Shown here piece by piece: positions 1 to 9,387 of a stretch of 64,000 bases of DNA. Below the pieces are notes generated by a model. That model was not told where the DNA came from, searched no databases, and saw nothing but the letters and a program-made list of their open reading frames with translations. The translations under genes were made by a program, and so were the position numbers. This DNA is from Acidobacteriota bacterium (lineage in GTDB: Bacteria; Acidobacteriota; Vicinamibacteria; Vicinamibacterales; CAVVIG01), in NCBI GenBank assembly GCA_020850715.1, contig JADZED010000080.1, positions 318,524 to 382,523 on the forward strand, read 5' to 3'. Position 1 is the first letter of the stretch; every line of letters starts with the position of its first letter.

Positions 1-351
1 CACGACCGCATCGGCGCCTTCAGGCATCGGGGCGCCGGTCGCGATCTCGGCGCACGTGCCGGGCACGATCGCGATTCGCGGCGGCACGCCCGTGTAGAGG
101 CGATCGGTGACGTGCAGCCGCACCGGCGACGAGGCCGACGCGCCTGCGGTATCGGCCGCGACAACCGCGTAGCCGTCCATGGCGGCGCGCGCGAACGGCG
201 GCACGTCGAGCGGCGAGGTCACCTCGTGAGCCACGACGCGGCCGGCCGCCTCCTCGAGGGCAACCGCTTCTGTGCGCGCGACCGGGCGCACCGCCGCCTC
301 CAGGCGCCGGCGGGCTTCATCGAGCGGAATGGTGGAGGCGAACGGGCGCAT
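1..351 (-). CDS. moeA: MoeA, molybdopterin molybdenumtransferase (5' part, cut by window edge)
   Basis: This gene is missing from the ORF track because it runs off the left edge. Reading the minus strand from an ATG at 351 gives 117 codons beginning MRPFASTIPLDEARRRL, with the family motifs PFARAAMDGYAV and ATGAPMPEGADAVV. MoeA inserts molybdate into adenylated molybdopterin to make Mo cofactor. The stretch covers roughly the first quarter of a normal ~400-residue MoeA. It is divergent from moaB with 87 bases between, and both would feed cofactor to the NarG enzyme encoded 3 kb away. The start is supported by family alignment from memory; I see no strong ribosome binding site. Confidence 0.9.
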   Translation of the reverse strand, partial: MRPFASTIPLDEARRRLEAAVRPVARTEAVALEEAAGRVVAHEVTSPLDVPPFARAAMDGYAVVAADTAGASASSPVRLHVTDRLYTGVPPRIAIVPGTCAEIATGAPMPEGADAVV

Positions 352-360
352 CGCGGAACA

Positions 361-430
361 GGTGTCGGGGCGCCAGGGTGCCACGGTGTCTGGTGCCCCG
401 GTGCGAGGGTGCCAGAGTGCCGGGCGCCCG
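361..430. repeat. G-rich GGGTGCCA low-complexity spacer between moeA and moaB
   Basis: The intergenic region contains imperfect tandem copies of a GGGTGCCAg/GGTGCCccg unit (for example CCAGGGTGCCACGG, TGGTGCCCCGG, GAGGGTGCCAGAGTGCC). It lies where both divergent promoters would have to sit. Related G-rich units built on GGTTCAG occur at about 27.98 kb and inside dnaX. Confidence 0.5.
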
Positions 431-438
431 GCGATCGA

Positions 439-972
439 ATGCTAATACAATCGGCGGAGGTGAGCCCCAGACCCGACCTCGAGCACAAGGCGGCGGCGCC
501 GATCTCGGTCGGCTGCTTCGTCGTCACGGTCAGCGATACGCGCACTGCCGCCACCGACTCCAGCGGCCGTGCGATCGCCGGCCTGCTCGCGGACGCGGGA
601 CACCAGGTCGTCGGCCGCACCCTCGTGCGGGATGATGTCGCGCTGATCCGCAGCGTGGTGGGGCGGTATCTCGCCGATGCCGGCGTGCAGGCGATCATCA
701 CGTCCGGCGGCACCGGCATCACCTCGCGCGACAGCACGTATGAAGTCGTCACGGCGATGATGCAGAAGCGGCTCGATGGCTTCGGCGAGCTGTTCCGCAT
801 GCTCAGCTATCCGCTGATCGGCCCGGCCGCGATGATGAGCCGCGCCTGTGCGGGTCTGGTCGCCGGGCGCGTCGTGATCTCGCTGCCCGGCTCGGAGGCG
901 GCCGTGCGCCTCGCGATGGAGAAGCTCGTCGTGCCTGAGCTGGGACACATGGTCCAGCAGGCCATGAAATAG
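439..972 (+). CDS. moaB: MoaB-family molybdopterin adenylyltransferase
   Basis: The protein (177 aa from the ATG at 439) carries the MoaB/Mog fold signature: VGCFVVTVSDTR near the start, then IITSGGTGITSRDSTYE and LFRMLSY. The family adenylates molybdopterin before molybdate insertion by MoeA, its divergent neighbour. The ORF-track start at 112 would overlap moeA and encodes an arginine-rich non-family stretch, so I reject it. A TACAAT hexamer sits just inside the gene at 445-450, so a start a few codons further in cannot be excluded. Function as a cytosolic cofactor enzyme is inferred from the family. Confidence 0.88.
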   Translation: MLIQSAEVSPRPDLEHKAAAPISVGCFVVTVSDTRTAATDSSGRAIAGLLADAGHQVVGRTLVRDDVALIRSVVGRYLADAGVQAIITSGGTGITSRDSTYEVVTAMMQKRLDGFGELFRMLSYPLIGPAAMMSRACAGLVAGRVVISLPGSEAAVRLAMEKLVVPELGHMVQQAMK

Positions 973-1030
973 ACAGGCGCCGGAGCATCGGCTCGAGCCT
1001 CGCCGATCTCCGACTTCCGGCCCCGCAGAC

Positions 1031-1864
1031 ATGCTGCTGAGAGATCGCCTGCTCGCCAGACTGGCTGAATCCCGCGGTGCGCCCGACTACGCGCACCTGG
1101 CCGCCGACGTGCTCGGCATCCGCGGCGCGCCGCCGGCGCTCGCCCGGCGGCTGGTCGAGCAGGCGCTGGTGATGGAAGACCGGCGCGACGCGTGGCGGGC
1201 GCACGGCGCGCGCATCTGCGCGCAGGCGCCGCCGTCCCCGGGGGTCTACGTGCTGCGGGACGCGGCGGCCCGCGCCGTCTACGTCGGCAAGGCCGTGAAC
1301 CTGCGCCGCCGGCTCCGCGCGCACTTCGCCAATCGCACGTGGCGCCGGCTGAAGATCGAGATGTCTCGAGTCGTGAGCGCCGAGTGGGAAGAGGTCGGCT
1401 CGGAGCTCGAGGCGTTGCTGCGCGAAGCGGCGGCAATCGCCGCGCTGCGGCCGGCCGCCAACGTCCAGACCGGCTCGCCGGCGCTCGCCTCGCGCGCCGT
1501 ACCGCCGGCGCTGGCCCGCGACGTGCTCGTCGTCGTGCCGTCGCGCGAGCCGGATTCGGTGGAGCTCGTCGCCGCGCGCGCCGACGGCGGATGGCTGATT
1601 CAGCGCACGCGCCGCAGCGGCGGCGATCTCGCCGTCCACGCCGCGCGCGTGTTCCGCTTCTTCAACGCGCTGCTGCGCCGTGGGGCGGACGAGCGGCCGC
1701 TGGCGCCGATCGTCTTCTCGTGGCTCGCCGGCCGCGGCGTGGATGCGACGCGCCTGGATCCGCACGACGTGCGCTCGCCGCGCGAGTTGCGCGCCAGGCT
1801 CATCGCCGTCCTCGGTGACGATCGATTGTTCATCGAGCGGATCGATCAGCGCCGGGTCGGCTGA
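1031..1864 (+). CDS. GIY-YIG domain protein (UvrC N-terminus-like)
   Basis: A 277-aa protein whose middle part (about residues 65-150) is a GIY-YIG nuclease domain: PSPGVYVLRDAAARAVYVGKA with the paired GVY and YVG strands, then NLRRRLRAHF and an ELEALLREAAAIAALRPAAN segment ending in the Asn typical of the family. The N-terminal 60 residues and the C-terminal 120 residues match nothing I recognise; there is no UvrB-binding or RNase H-like UvrC half, so this is not full UvrC. Such proteins also resemble the epsilon-exonuclease-linked nuclease Cho. It starts 58 bases after moaB. Nuclease activity is inferred from the motif only. Confidence 0.75.
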   Translation: MLLRDRLLARLAESRGAPDYAHLAADVLGIRGAPPALARRLVEQALVMEDRRDAWRAHGARICAQAPPSPGVYVLRDAAARAVYVGKAVNLRRRLRAHFANRTWRRLKIEMSRVVSAEWEEVGSELEALLREAAAIAALRPAANVQTGSPALASRAVPPALARDVLVVVPSREPDSVELVAARADGGWLIQRTRRSGGDLAVHAARVFRFFNALLRRGADERPLAPIVFSWLAGRGVDATRLDPHDVRSPRELRARLIAVLGDDRLFIERIDQRRVG

Positions 1865-2054
1865 CGCCGGCCGCTGCCGGCCGGCCGGCACCTGGAGCGG
1901 CGTGGCGCCGCCGGCTCGCGTCTTCTTGACGATTCGCCGGCACCATCCGCGAGCCCATCCGCGCTCTCCGGCGATCGACCACGCGCCGAGCTCGAGCCCT
2001 CGAGTCGCCGCATCGCGCAATTCCACCTCTACCAGCGACGGCATTTCGATCCGC

Positions 2055-2096
2055 ATGACAGCCGTCATATGCGCGCATCGAGCACGTCGATATCGT
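2055..2096 (+). promoter_or_regulatory. Candidate FNR/CRP-type operator and promoter of narC-act operon
   Basis: ATGAC-AGCC-GTCAT at 2055-2068 is a perfect 5-4-5 inverted repeat, the geometry of FNR/DNR/FixK-type sites with a TGA core. A TATCGT hexamer at 2091-2096 could be a -10 element; the predicted start (about 2103) would put the palindrome centre at -41.5, the class II activator position. No good -35 is visible, as expected for an activator-dependent promoter. narC starts 47 bases downstream. This is inference from spacing. Confidence 0.45.
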
Positions 2097-2149
2097 ACGC
2101 ATGCGTCGGGTGACTTCAGGCTCTCCCGCCGGAACTCGAAACGGATCCC

Positions 2150-3004
2150 ATGCGCCTACAACCTCCAACCCGTCTCGGCCTCGGGCTCGCGCTCGGCCTG
2201 CTGATCGCCGCGCCCACGGCGGCGTCGGCCCAGGACGCGGCCGCCTTCTTCAAGCAGAACTGCACGAGCTGCCACACGATCGGCGGCGGCCGTCTGACCG
2301 GTCCGGATCTGAAGGACGTCACCAAGAGCCGCGACCGCGCGTGGCTGACCGACTTCGTCCTGGCGCCGCAGGCGGCGCTCGATCGGGGCGACCCCTACGC
2401 GCTGCAACTGCAGCAGGAGGCGCGCGGCGTGGTCATGCCGCAGGTGGCCGGCATCAACCGCGATCTGGTCTCCGCGCTGCTCGATCTGATCGAGGCCGAG
2501 TCGGCGCTGCCCAAGTCGCAGTTCGCCGGCGTGCAGGTGAGCGACCGCCCGTTCACCGCCGCCGACGTGCAGCTCGGCACCGAGCTGTTCCGCGGCCAGC
2601 GGCGGCTCGGGGGCGGCGGTCCCTCCTGCGTTTCGTGCCACACGGTGCGCGGCACCGGCGGTCTGGGCGGCGGTCAGCTCGGACCGGACCTGACCAAGGT
2701 CTACGAGCGGCTGCAGTGGCGCAAGGCGCTTGCGACCTGGCTGAACGCGCCGCCGACGGCGACGATGCAGACGGTGTTTGCGAAGACGCCGATCGCCGAG
2801 ACCGAGGTGCTGCCGCTGGTGGCGTACTTCGAGGCGGCGGCCAGGAACGGCGGCGAGGACGACCGCGCCGGCCTGATTCAGTTCGTGCTGCTGGGGCTCG
2901 GCGCCGCCGCGCTCGGGCTCGGCGTCATGGATTCCGCGTGGAAAACGCGCTTCCGCAGCGTGCGGCGGGCGCTCGTCGAGCGCCGGCGCGGCGCGAGGTC
3001 ATAG
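2150..3004 (+). CDS. narC: NarC-like membrane-anchored diheme cytochrome c
   Basis: A 284-aa secreted protein with an N-terminal signal (hydrophobic core LGLGLALGLLIAAP, cleavage near ASAQ), two c-type haem sites (NCTSCH at about residue 38 and SCVSCH at about 161) and one C-terminal membrane helix (about 242-262) ending in basic residues. It is the first gene of the operon, its stop codon abutting the narG ATG. The layout matches the nar operon of Thermus, where narC encodes a diheme cytochrome c needed for nitrate respiration. It probably carries electrons between the periplasm-facing quinol enzymes and NarGHI. The direction of flow cannot be read from sequence. Confidence 0.8.
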   Translation: MRLQPPTRLGLGLALGLLIAAPTAASAQDAAAFFKQNCTSCHTIGGGRLTGPDLKDVTKSRDRAWLTDFVLAPQAALDRGDPYALQLQQEARGVVMPQVAGINRDLVSALLDLIEAESALPKSQFAGVQVSDRPFTAADVQLGTELFRGQRRLGGGGPSCVSCHTVRGTGGLGGGQLGPDLTKVYERLQWRKALATWLNAPPTATMQTVFAKTPIAETEVLPLVAYFEAAARNGGEDDRAGLIQFVLLGLGAAALGLGVMDSAWKTRFRSVRRALVERRRGARS

Positions 3005-6000
3005 ATGGCTGCTCACCCGATCCGCTGGATTCGCGACGACGAGAAGGCCGAGCTTAGGAGCTGGGAGCAGTTCTACCGCAACCGGTGGCAGCACGACAAG
3101 ATCGTGCGCAGCACGCACGGCGTCAACTGCACCGGCGGCTGCACCTGGCAGATCTACGTCAAGGACGGCATCGTCACCTGGGAGATGCAGGGGCTCGACT
3201 ACCCGCTGCTGCAGGACGGCATCCCGCCCTACGAGCCGCGCGGGTGCCAGCGCGGCATCTCGTATTCCTGGTATCTCTACAGCCCGATCCGCGTCCGCTA
3301 TCCCTACGTGCGCGGCGCCCTGCTCGATCTCTGGACCGAGGCGCGCGCCCAGCACGAGGATCCCGTCGAGGCCTGGCGCTCGCTGGTCGAGGATCCCGCC
3401 AAGCGCGCGCGGTGGCAGGTCGCCCGCGGCAAGGGCGGGCTCCGCCGGTTCGACTGGGACACGGCGCTCGAACTGATTGCCGCGGCCAATCTCTACACGG
3501 CCCGGAAGTACGGGCCCGACCGCATCGCCGGCTTCTCGCCGATTCCCGCGATGTCGATGATCAGCTACGCCGCGGGCGCGCGGTTCCTGCAGCTGATTGG
3601 CGGCGTCGCGCTCTCCTTCTACGACTGGTACTGCGACCTGCCGCCGGCCTCGCCGGAGGCGTGGGGCGAGCAGACCGACGTGCAGGAATCGGCCGACTGG
3701 TACAACGCCAAGCTGCTCGCGGTGATGGGGTCGAACCTGAACATGACCCGCACGCCCGACTGCCACTTCGCCGCCGAGGCGCGCCACAACGGCAGCAAGA
3801 TGTGGGTCTTCGCGCCAGACTTCAACCAGGTCGCCAAGTACGCCGACGAGTGGATGTCGATCAACGCCGGGCAGGACGGTGCCTGGTGGATGGCGGTCAA
3901 CCACGTGCTGCTCAAGGAGTTCCATCACGAGCGGCAGGTGCCCTACTTCCTCGACTACACCAAGCGCTACACCGATGCGCCGCTGCTCGTCGAGCTCCAC
4001 GACCATGGCGGCGCGTGGCGGGCCGGCCAGATGCTGCGGGCCAACCGCCTGGCCAGCTACGGCGGCGTCGAGAACGGCGACTGGCAGTTCCTGATGTGGG
4101 ACGAGGCGGCGGCCGAGCCGCGGATGCCGGTGGGCAGCGTCGGCTTCCGCTGGAGCCGCGAGAAGGGCAAGTGGAATCTCACGCTGAAGGACGGCCTGAC
4201 GGGCGCCGCGATTCAGCCGGCGCTCACGTTCCTCGAGACCGGCGACGCGGTGCCGGTCTCGTTCGACGATTTCGGCGAAGGGCGGTCGGTGCTGCGCCAC
4301 GTGCCGGTGCGGCGTCTCGCGCTCGCCGACGGCACGAGCGCGGTCGTCACCACCGTGTACGACCTGATGATGGCGCAGTACGGCGTCGGCCGCGGGCTCG
4401 CGGGCGAGTACCCGGCGGACTACGACGACGAGGCGGCGCCCTACACGCCGGCCTGGACGGAGCGCTACACCGGGCTCGGCCGCGACACGCTCATCCGGTT
4501 CGCCCGCGAATGGGGCGAGACGGCGCGCCTGACCGGCGGCAAGTGCACGATCATCATCGGCGCCGGCATCAACCACTGGTACCACAACAACCTGATGTAC
4601 CGCGCCGCGATGCACTCGCTCATGTTCTGCGGGTGCGTCGGCGTCAACGGCGGCGGCCTCGCGCACTACGTCGGCCAGGAGAAGCTCGCGCCGGCCGAGC
4701 CGTGGTCGGCGATCGCCTTCGGCCGCGACTGGCATCCGGCGGCGCGGCTGCAGAACGCGCCGAGCTGGCACTACATGCACACCGACCAGTGGCGGTACGA
4801 GCGCGACTTCACCGACTACCACTCGGTGCCGCCGTCCAACGGCGCGCCGACGATCGCGAAGGGGCACACGGCGGATCTGCAGGCGCGCGCGGTGCGCAGC
4901 GGCTGGCTGCCGTTCTACCCGCAGTTCGATCGCAACCCGCTGGACGTGGTGGCCGAGGCGGAAGCGGCGGGCGCGACGACGCCCGACGAGATCGCCGCCG
5001 ACGTCGTGTCGCGGCTGAAGCGCCGCGAGCTGAAGTTCGCCGTGAACGATCCCGACGCGCCCGAGAACTGGCCGCGCGTGTGGTTCATCTGGCGCGGCAA
5101 CGCGCTGATGTCGAGCGCCAAGGGGCACGAGTACTTCCTGCACCATTACCTCGGGACGCACACCAACAAGCTCGCGGAGGACGTGGCGGGCGACTCGGTG
5201 CGCGAGGTCGTCTGGCACGAACAGGCGCCGTCGGGAAAGATGGACCTGGTCGTCGACCTCAACTTCCGCATGGACACGTCGGCGCTCTACTCCGACATCG
5301 TGCTGCCGGCGGCCACCTTCTACGAGAAGGCGGACCTGAACTCCACCGACATGCACAGCTTCATCCACCCGCTCTCGCCGGCGGTGCCGCCGTCGTGGGA
5401 ATCGAAGAGCGACTGGCAGATCTTCCGCGCCATCGCGCAGAAGTTCTCCGAGCTGGCGCCGCGCTACTTCCCCGAGCCGGTGAAGGATCTCGTCGCGACG
5501 CCGCTCGCCCACGACACCGAGGCCGAGATCGCGCAGCCGGCGATGCTCGACTGGATGGCCGGCGAGGTCGAGGCGGTGCCCGGCAAGACGATGCCGGGGC
5601 TCAAGGTGGTGACGCGCGACTACGCCAACGTCTACAACCAGTACATCTCGTTTGGTCCGCTGGTGCGATCCGGCGGGCTGGGCGCGCACGGCACGCGCTA
5701 CCCCGTCGAGGATCTCTACGACGAGGCGGTCGAGCGGGGCCCGAAGCGGACCTGGGGCGGCGCCTCGTACCCGTCGATTCACGACGACGAGCAGGTCTGC
5801 AACACGATCCTGCGCTTCGCGACGGTGACCAACGGCGAACTGGCGTACCGGTCGTACAAGGCGATGGAGGCGCGCGTCGGCCTGCCGCTCGTGCACCTCG
5901 CCGAGAAGGCGCGGAGCGTGCGCGTCGACTACAAGGGGATCCAGGCGCGGCCGCACCGCTTCGTGAACAGCCCGATGTGGTCGGGGCTGGTGGACAACGG

Positions 6001-6643
6001 CCGGCCCTACTCGCCGTTCACCTACAACGTCGAGTGCCTGGTGCCCTGGCGGACGCTGACCGGGCGGCAGCACTTCTACCTCGACCATCCCGGCTACATC
6101 GATTTCGGCGAGCACCTGCCGACCTACAAGCCGAAGCCGCAGCCGAAGGACTACGCCGACCTGCGCTTGAGCCGCGCCGACGGTCCGACGCTCACGCTGA
6201 ACTACCTGACGCCGCACGGCAAGTGGCACATCCACTCGACCTACGGCGACACGCTCCGCATGATGACGCTGTCGCGCGGTATCGAGCCGCTCTGGATGAA
6301 CGACCACGACGCGGCGGCGATCGGCATCGACGACAACGACTGGCTCGAGGTGCACAACGACCACGGCGTGGTGGTCACGCGCGCCGTGGTGAGCGCGCGC
6401 ATTCCGCGGGGCGTCTGCATCCAGTACCACGCGCCGGAGCGGACGCTCGGCGTGCCGAAGTCGCCGCTGCGGCAGAACCGGCGCGCCGGCGGGCACAACA
6501 GCCTCACGCGGACGCGGCTGAAACCGAACCTGATGGTGGGCGGGTACGGCCAGTTCACCTTCCACTTCAACTACTGGGGACCGACCGGCGCGAACCGCGA
6601 CACGCACGTGCTGGTGCGCAAGCTCCCGGCGCTCGTCTGGTGA
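3005..6643 (+). CDS. narG: NarG-type nitrate reductase (or nitrite oxidoreductase) catalytic subunit
   Basis: A 1212-aa bis-MGD molybdoenzyme, close to the ~1240 aa of NarG. There is no Tat leader, so the active site should face the cytoplasm. The FS0 cluster ligands are present: His38, Cys42, Cys46 and Cys81 (HGVNCTGGC and EPRGCQRG, with the same 35-residue spacing as E. coli NarG). The Mo-ligand region reads [20 protein letters not shown], retaining the Asp that binds Mo. HYVGQEK and the C-terminal [20 protein letters not shown] are also NarG hallmarks. The enzyme interconverts nitrate and nitrite. Membrane nitrite oxidoreductases of the Nitrobacter type are close relatives, so the physiological direction is not certain, though Nar is the default. 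Confidence 0.93.
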   Translation: MAAHPIRWIRDDEKAELRSWEQFYRNRWQHDKIVRSTHGVNCTGGCTWQIYVKDGIVTWEMQGLDYPLLQDGIPPYEPRGCQRGISYSWYLYSPIRVRYPYVRGALLDLWTEARAQHEDPVEAWRSLVEDPAKRARWQVARGKGGLRRFDWDTALELIAAANLYTARKYGPDRIAGFSPIPAMSMISYAAGARFLQLIGGVALSFYDWYCDLPPASPEAWGEQTDVQESADWYNAKLLAVMGSNLNMTRTPDCHFAAEARHNGSKMWVFAPDFNQVAKYADEWMSINAGQDGAWWMAVNHVLLKEFHHERQVPYFLDYTKRYTDAPLLVELHDHGGAWRAGQMLRANRLASYGGVENGDWQFLMWDEAAAEPRMPVGSVGFRWSREKGKWNLTLKDGLTGAAIQPALTFLETGDAVPVSFDDFGEGRSVLRHVPVRRLALADGTSAVVTTVYDLMMAQYGVGRGLAGEYPADYDDEAAPYTPAWTERYTGLGRDTLIRFAREWGETARLTGGKCTIIIGAGINHWYHNNLMYRAAMHSLMFCGCVGVNGGGLAHYVGQEKLAPAEPWSAIAFGRDWHPAARLQNAPSWHYMHTDQWRYERDFTDYHSVPPSNGAPTIAKGHTADLQARAVRSGWLPFYPQFDRNPLDVVAEAEAAGATTPDEIAADVVSRLKRRELKFAVNDPDAPENWPRVWFIWRGNALMSSAKGHEYFLHHYLGTHTNKLAEDVAGDSVREVVWHEQAPSGKMDLVVDLNFRMDTSALYSDIVLPAATFYEKADLNSTDMHSFIHPLSPAVPPSWESKSDWQIFRAIAQKFSELAPRYFPEPVKDLVATPLAHDTEAEIAQPAMLDWMAGEVEAVPGKTMPGLKVVTRDYANVYNQYISFGPLVRSGGLGAHGTRYPVEDLYDEAVERGPKRTWGGASYPSIHDDEQVCNTILRFATVTNGELAYRSYKAMEARVGLPLVHLAEKARSVRVDYKGIQARPHRFVNSPMWSGLVDNGRPYSPFTYNVECLVPWRTLTGRQHFYLDHPGYIDFGEHLPTYKPKPQPKDYADLRLSRADGPTLTLNYLTPHGKWHIHSTYGDTLRMMTLSRGIEPLWMNDHDAAAIGIDDNDWLEVHNDHGVVVTRAVVSARIPRGVCIQYHAPERTLGVPKSPLRQNRRAGGHNSLTRTRLKPNLMVGGYGQFTFHFNYWGPTGANRDTHVLVRKLPALVW

Positions 6644-6656
6644 GGAGAGGCCAGCC

Positions 6657-8147
6657 ATGAACGTCCGTTCGCAGATCGCGATGGTGTTCCACCTCGACAA
6701 GTGCATCGGGTGCCACACCTGCAGCATCGCCTGCAAGAACATCTGGACCGACCGCAAGGGCACCGAGTACATGTGGTGGAACAACGTCGAGACCAAGCCG
6801 GGCACCGGCTATCCGACCGCCTGGGAGGATCAGGAGAAGTACAACGGCGGCTGGGAAGTCGTCGACGGGAAGCTCCGGCTCCGCTCGCAGAGCAAGACCA
6901 AGAGCGTCCTCAACATCTTCCATCACCCGAACCAGCCGACCATCGACGACTACTATCACCCGTGGACCTACGACTACCAGAACCTGTTCAACGCGCCTGA
7001 AGGTCCGGACCAGCCGATCGCGCGGCCGATCTCGATGATCACGGGGCAGCCGGTCTCCATCGAGGCCGGCCCCAACTGGGACGACGATCTGGGCGGCTCG
7101 CCGGTCTACGCCGAGAACGATCCGAACCTGAAGGGGCTGAGCGAGGAGCAGCGCCAGCAGCTCTCCGCGGTCGAGCGGCTCGTCTTCTTCTACTTCCCGC
7201 GGATCTGCAACCACTGCCTGAACCCGTCGTGCGTCGCCGCGTGCCCCTCGGGCGCGCTCTACAAGAGGGGCGAGGACGGGATCGTCCTGGTGGACCAGAC
7301 GCGGTGCCGCGCCTGGCGCGCGTGCATCGCGGCCTGCCCGTACAAGAAGGTGTACTTCAACTGGAGCACCGGGAAGTCGGAGAAGTGCGTGCTCTGCTAC
7401 CCGCGCCTCGAGAGCGGGCAGGCGCCGGCCTGCTTCCACTCCTGCGTGGGACGCATCCGCTATCTCGGCGTGCTGCTGTACGACGCGGACCGGATCGAGG
7501 AGGTCGCGTCGATGCCGGCCGAGGAGCTGGTCGAGGCGCAGCGGTCGCTCGTGCTCGACCCCAACGACCCGGAGGTCATCGCGGCGGCGCGCGCCAACGG
7601 CGTCCATGATTCGGTGATCGAAGCCGCGCAGCGCTCGCCGGTCTACAAGTTCGTCAAGATCTGGAAGATCGCGCTGCCGCCGCACATCGAGTACCGCACG
7701 CTGCCGATGCTGTTCTACGTGCCGCCGATGTCGCCGGTCATGTCGAACCGCGGCGATCACACCGTCGACAGCGCGACCGACGATCTCTTCTCCGACATCG
7801 AGTCGGCCCGCATCCCGATGAAGTTCCTCGGCAACCTGTTTGGCGCCGGCCACGACGGGAAGGTGCGCTACGCCCTTCGCAAACAGAAGGCGGTGCGCTG
7901 GTACCGCCGTGCGCTGACGGTCGGCGACGTGGACATGGCGACGGTCGACCGGATGCTCCGCGAGGCCGACACGACGGCCGAGGAGGCGGAGGCGATCTAC
8001 CAGCTCACCTCGCTCTGCACCTTCGACGAGCGGTTCGTGATTCCGCCCATGCACCGCGAAGAAGCGCTGCAGATGCTCGACGACCCGATGGAGCACAAGC
8101 AGGCGGCCGGCTTCGGCTTCATCGCGGCGCCGAAGCGGGGGGTCTGA
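6657..8147 (+). CDS. narH: NarH iron-sulfur electron-transfer subunit
   Basis: A 496-aa ferredoxin-type protein with a strong ribosome binding site (GAGGAGAGG) upstream. Cluster motifs in order: CIGCHTCSIAC near residue 16, CNHCLNPSCVAAC near 183, CRAWRACIAACPYKK near 216 and CVLCYPR followed by CFHSCVGRIRYLG. Trp replaces the second Cys in CRAWRAC, which in E. coli NarH converts one site to [3Fe-4S]; the rest should be [4Fe-4S]. It links the NarG FS0 cluster to the NarI haems. Its stop overlaps the narJ start by one base (TGATG). Confidence 0.94.
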   Translation: MNVRSQIAMVFHLDKCIGCHTCSIACKNIWTDRKGTEYMWWNNVETKPGTGYPTAWEDQEKYNGGWEVVDGKLRLRSQSKTKSVLNIFHHPNQPTIDDYYHPWTYDYQNLFNAPEGPDQPIARPISMITGQPVSIEAGPNWDDDLGGSPVYAENDPNLKGLSEEQRQQLSAVERLVFFYFPRICNHCLNPSCVAACPSGALYKRGEDGIVLVDQTRCRAWRACIAACPYKKVYFNWSTGKSEKCVLCYPRLESGQAPACFHSCVGRIRYLGVLLYDADRIEEVASMPAEELVEAQRSLVLDPNDPEVIAAARANGVHDSVIEAAQRSPVYKFVKIWKIALPPHIEYRTLPMLFYVPPMSPVMSNRGDHTVDSATDDLFSDIESARIPMKFLGNLFGAGHDGKVRYALRKQKAVRWYRRALTVGDVDMATVDRMLREADTTAEEAEAIYQLTSLCTFDERFVIPPMHREEALQMLDDPMEHKQAAGFGFIAAPKRGV

Positions 8148-8689
8148 TGGAGCGCCTGGCCGCCTTCGCCCCGCTGTTCGCCTATCCCGGCCCGGACTAC
8201 GGGCAGCACGTGCGTGCCTGCCTCGAGCAGTCGACGGCGCCGGATCTGCAGCGCTTCGCCGAGGCGATCGGGCCGCTGTCGCTCGGCGAGCGGCAGGAGC
8301 AGTTCGTCCGGATCTTCGATCTGAGCCCGGCCTGCACGCTCGAGATCGGCTGGCACCTGTTCGGGGAACAGTACGAGCGGGGCGAATTCCTCGTCGAACT
8401 CCGCCAGCACCTGAGGAGCGCCGGCATCGCCGAGCAGGGGGAGCTGCCCGACCATCTCGTGCACGTGCTGCAACTGCTGGCCCGCATGGTCGGGGAGGAT
8501 GCCGAGGCGTTCATCGGCACGAAGCTCGCCCCGGCGCTCGACAAGATGATCGGCGCCGCGCCGGTCGACAACCCGTACGGGTGGCTGCTGCGCGCCCTGC
8601 GTGACGACGCCGCGGGCCTGCGCCCCCGCGCCGCCGCGCCCGCCGATGCCGCCATGGGCGCCGAAGCGCCAGGAGCTCCACATGTCTAA
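8147..8689 (+). CDS. narJ: NarJ/TorD-family assembly chaperone
   Basis: A 180-aa protein beginning MERLAAFAPLFAYPG, typical of NarJ (delta subunit), with a C-terminal Ala/Pro-rich tail. NarJ-type chaperones hold apo-NarGH until Mo cofactor is inserted and the complex docks onto NarI; they are not part of the final enzyme. Position between narH and narI is the conserved order. It overlaps narI by 8 bases. Sequence motifs in this family are weak, so the call rests on both length and position. Confidence 0.85.
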   Translation: MERLAAFAPLFAYPGPDYGQHVRACLEQSTAPDLQRFAEAIGPLSLGERQEQFVRIFDLSPACTLEIGWHLFGEQYERGEFLVELRQHLRSAGIAEQGELPDHLVHVLQLLARMVGEDAEAFIGTKLAPALDKMIGAAPVDNPYGWLLRALRDDAAGLRPRAAAPADAAMGAEAPGAPHV

Positions 8690-9386
8690 CGCCTTCACGC
8701 TCGACACGTTCCTGTTCGCCGTCGCGCCCTACCTCGCGATCGGCATCTTCCTGCTCGCCTCGATCCGGGGCTACCGGAACCGGCGCTTCGTCTTCTCGAG
8801 CCTCTCGTCGCAGTTCCTCGAGAACCGGCAGCACTTCTGGGGCCTCGTCCCGCTGCACTACGGCATCATCGTCGTGCTGCTCGGGCACCTGGTGGCATTC
8901 CTGATCCCGCGCGAGATCATCGCGTGGAACAGCCGTCCGCTGCGCCTCTACGTGCTCGAGGTGAGCGCGCTCGCCTTCGGCATCCTCACCGTGATCGGTC
9001 TGACGGCCGCGATGATGCGCCGCGCCAACGTCTCGACGGTGCGCGCCGTCACGACGGGGCGCGACCGGATCATCCTGGGCATGCTCCTGGTGCAGGCGGT
9101 TTCGGGCGTGGGCACCGCGATCCTCTATCCGTGGGGATCGACCTGGTATGCGGCCACCGCGGTGCCCTACCTGCGCTCGCTGCTGCTGCTCGCGCCCGAC
9201 GTCCGCGCGGTCGCGCTGATGCCGTGGCTCGTGAAGCTGCACATCCTGACCGCGTTCGCGATCATCGGCTACGCGCCGTTCACGCGCCTGGTGCACGTGC
9301 TCGTCGCCCCGATGCCCTACCTGTGGCGCAAGCCGCAGATGGTGCGCTGGTACCGCCGGCCGGAGGGTGCGCTCCGCGCGCAGTGA
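8682..9386 (+). CDS. narI: NarI, cytochrome b subunit
   Basis: A 234-aa, roughly five-helix membrane protein. I choose the ATG at 8682 because it has AGGAG at 8671 and starts MSNAFTLDTFLF; the ORF-track start adds 27 proline-rich residues. Haem b ligands are visible as two His pairs: LHYGIIVVLLGH near residue 57 and LHILTAFAIIG...RLVH near 190-207. NarI takes electrons from quinol, or in this operon possibly exchanges them with NarC. The gene is followed one base after its stop by actA, so nar and act are directly joined. Confidence 0.9.
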   Translation: MSNAFTLDTFLFAVAPYLAIGIFLLASIRGYRNRRFVFSSLSSQFLENRQHFWGLVPLHYGIIVVLLGHLVAFLIPREIIAWNSRPLRLYVLEVSALAFGILTVIGLTAAMMRRANVSTVRAVTTGRDRIILGMLLVQAVSGVGTAILYPWGSTWYAATAVPYLRSLLLLAPDVRAVALMPWLVKLHILTAFAIIGYAPFTRLVHVLVAPMPYLWRKPQMVRWYRRPEGALRAQ

Positions 9387-9387
9387 C

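Noticed and set aside
2999-6805. 1268-aa minus-strand ORF opposite narG
   Set aside because: It is antisense to a clear NarG gene, very rich in Arg/Val/His, and has no recognisable motif; long antisense frames are expected at this GC content.
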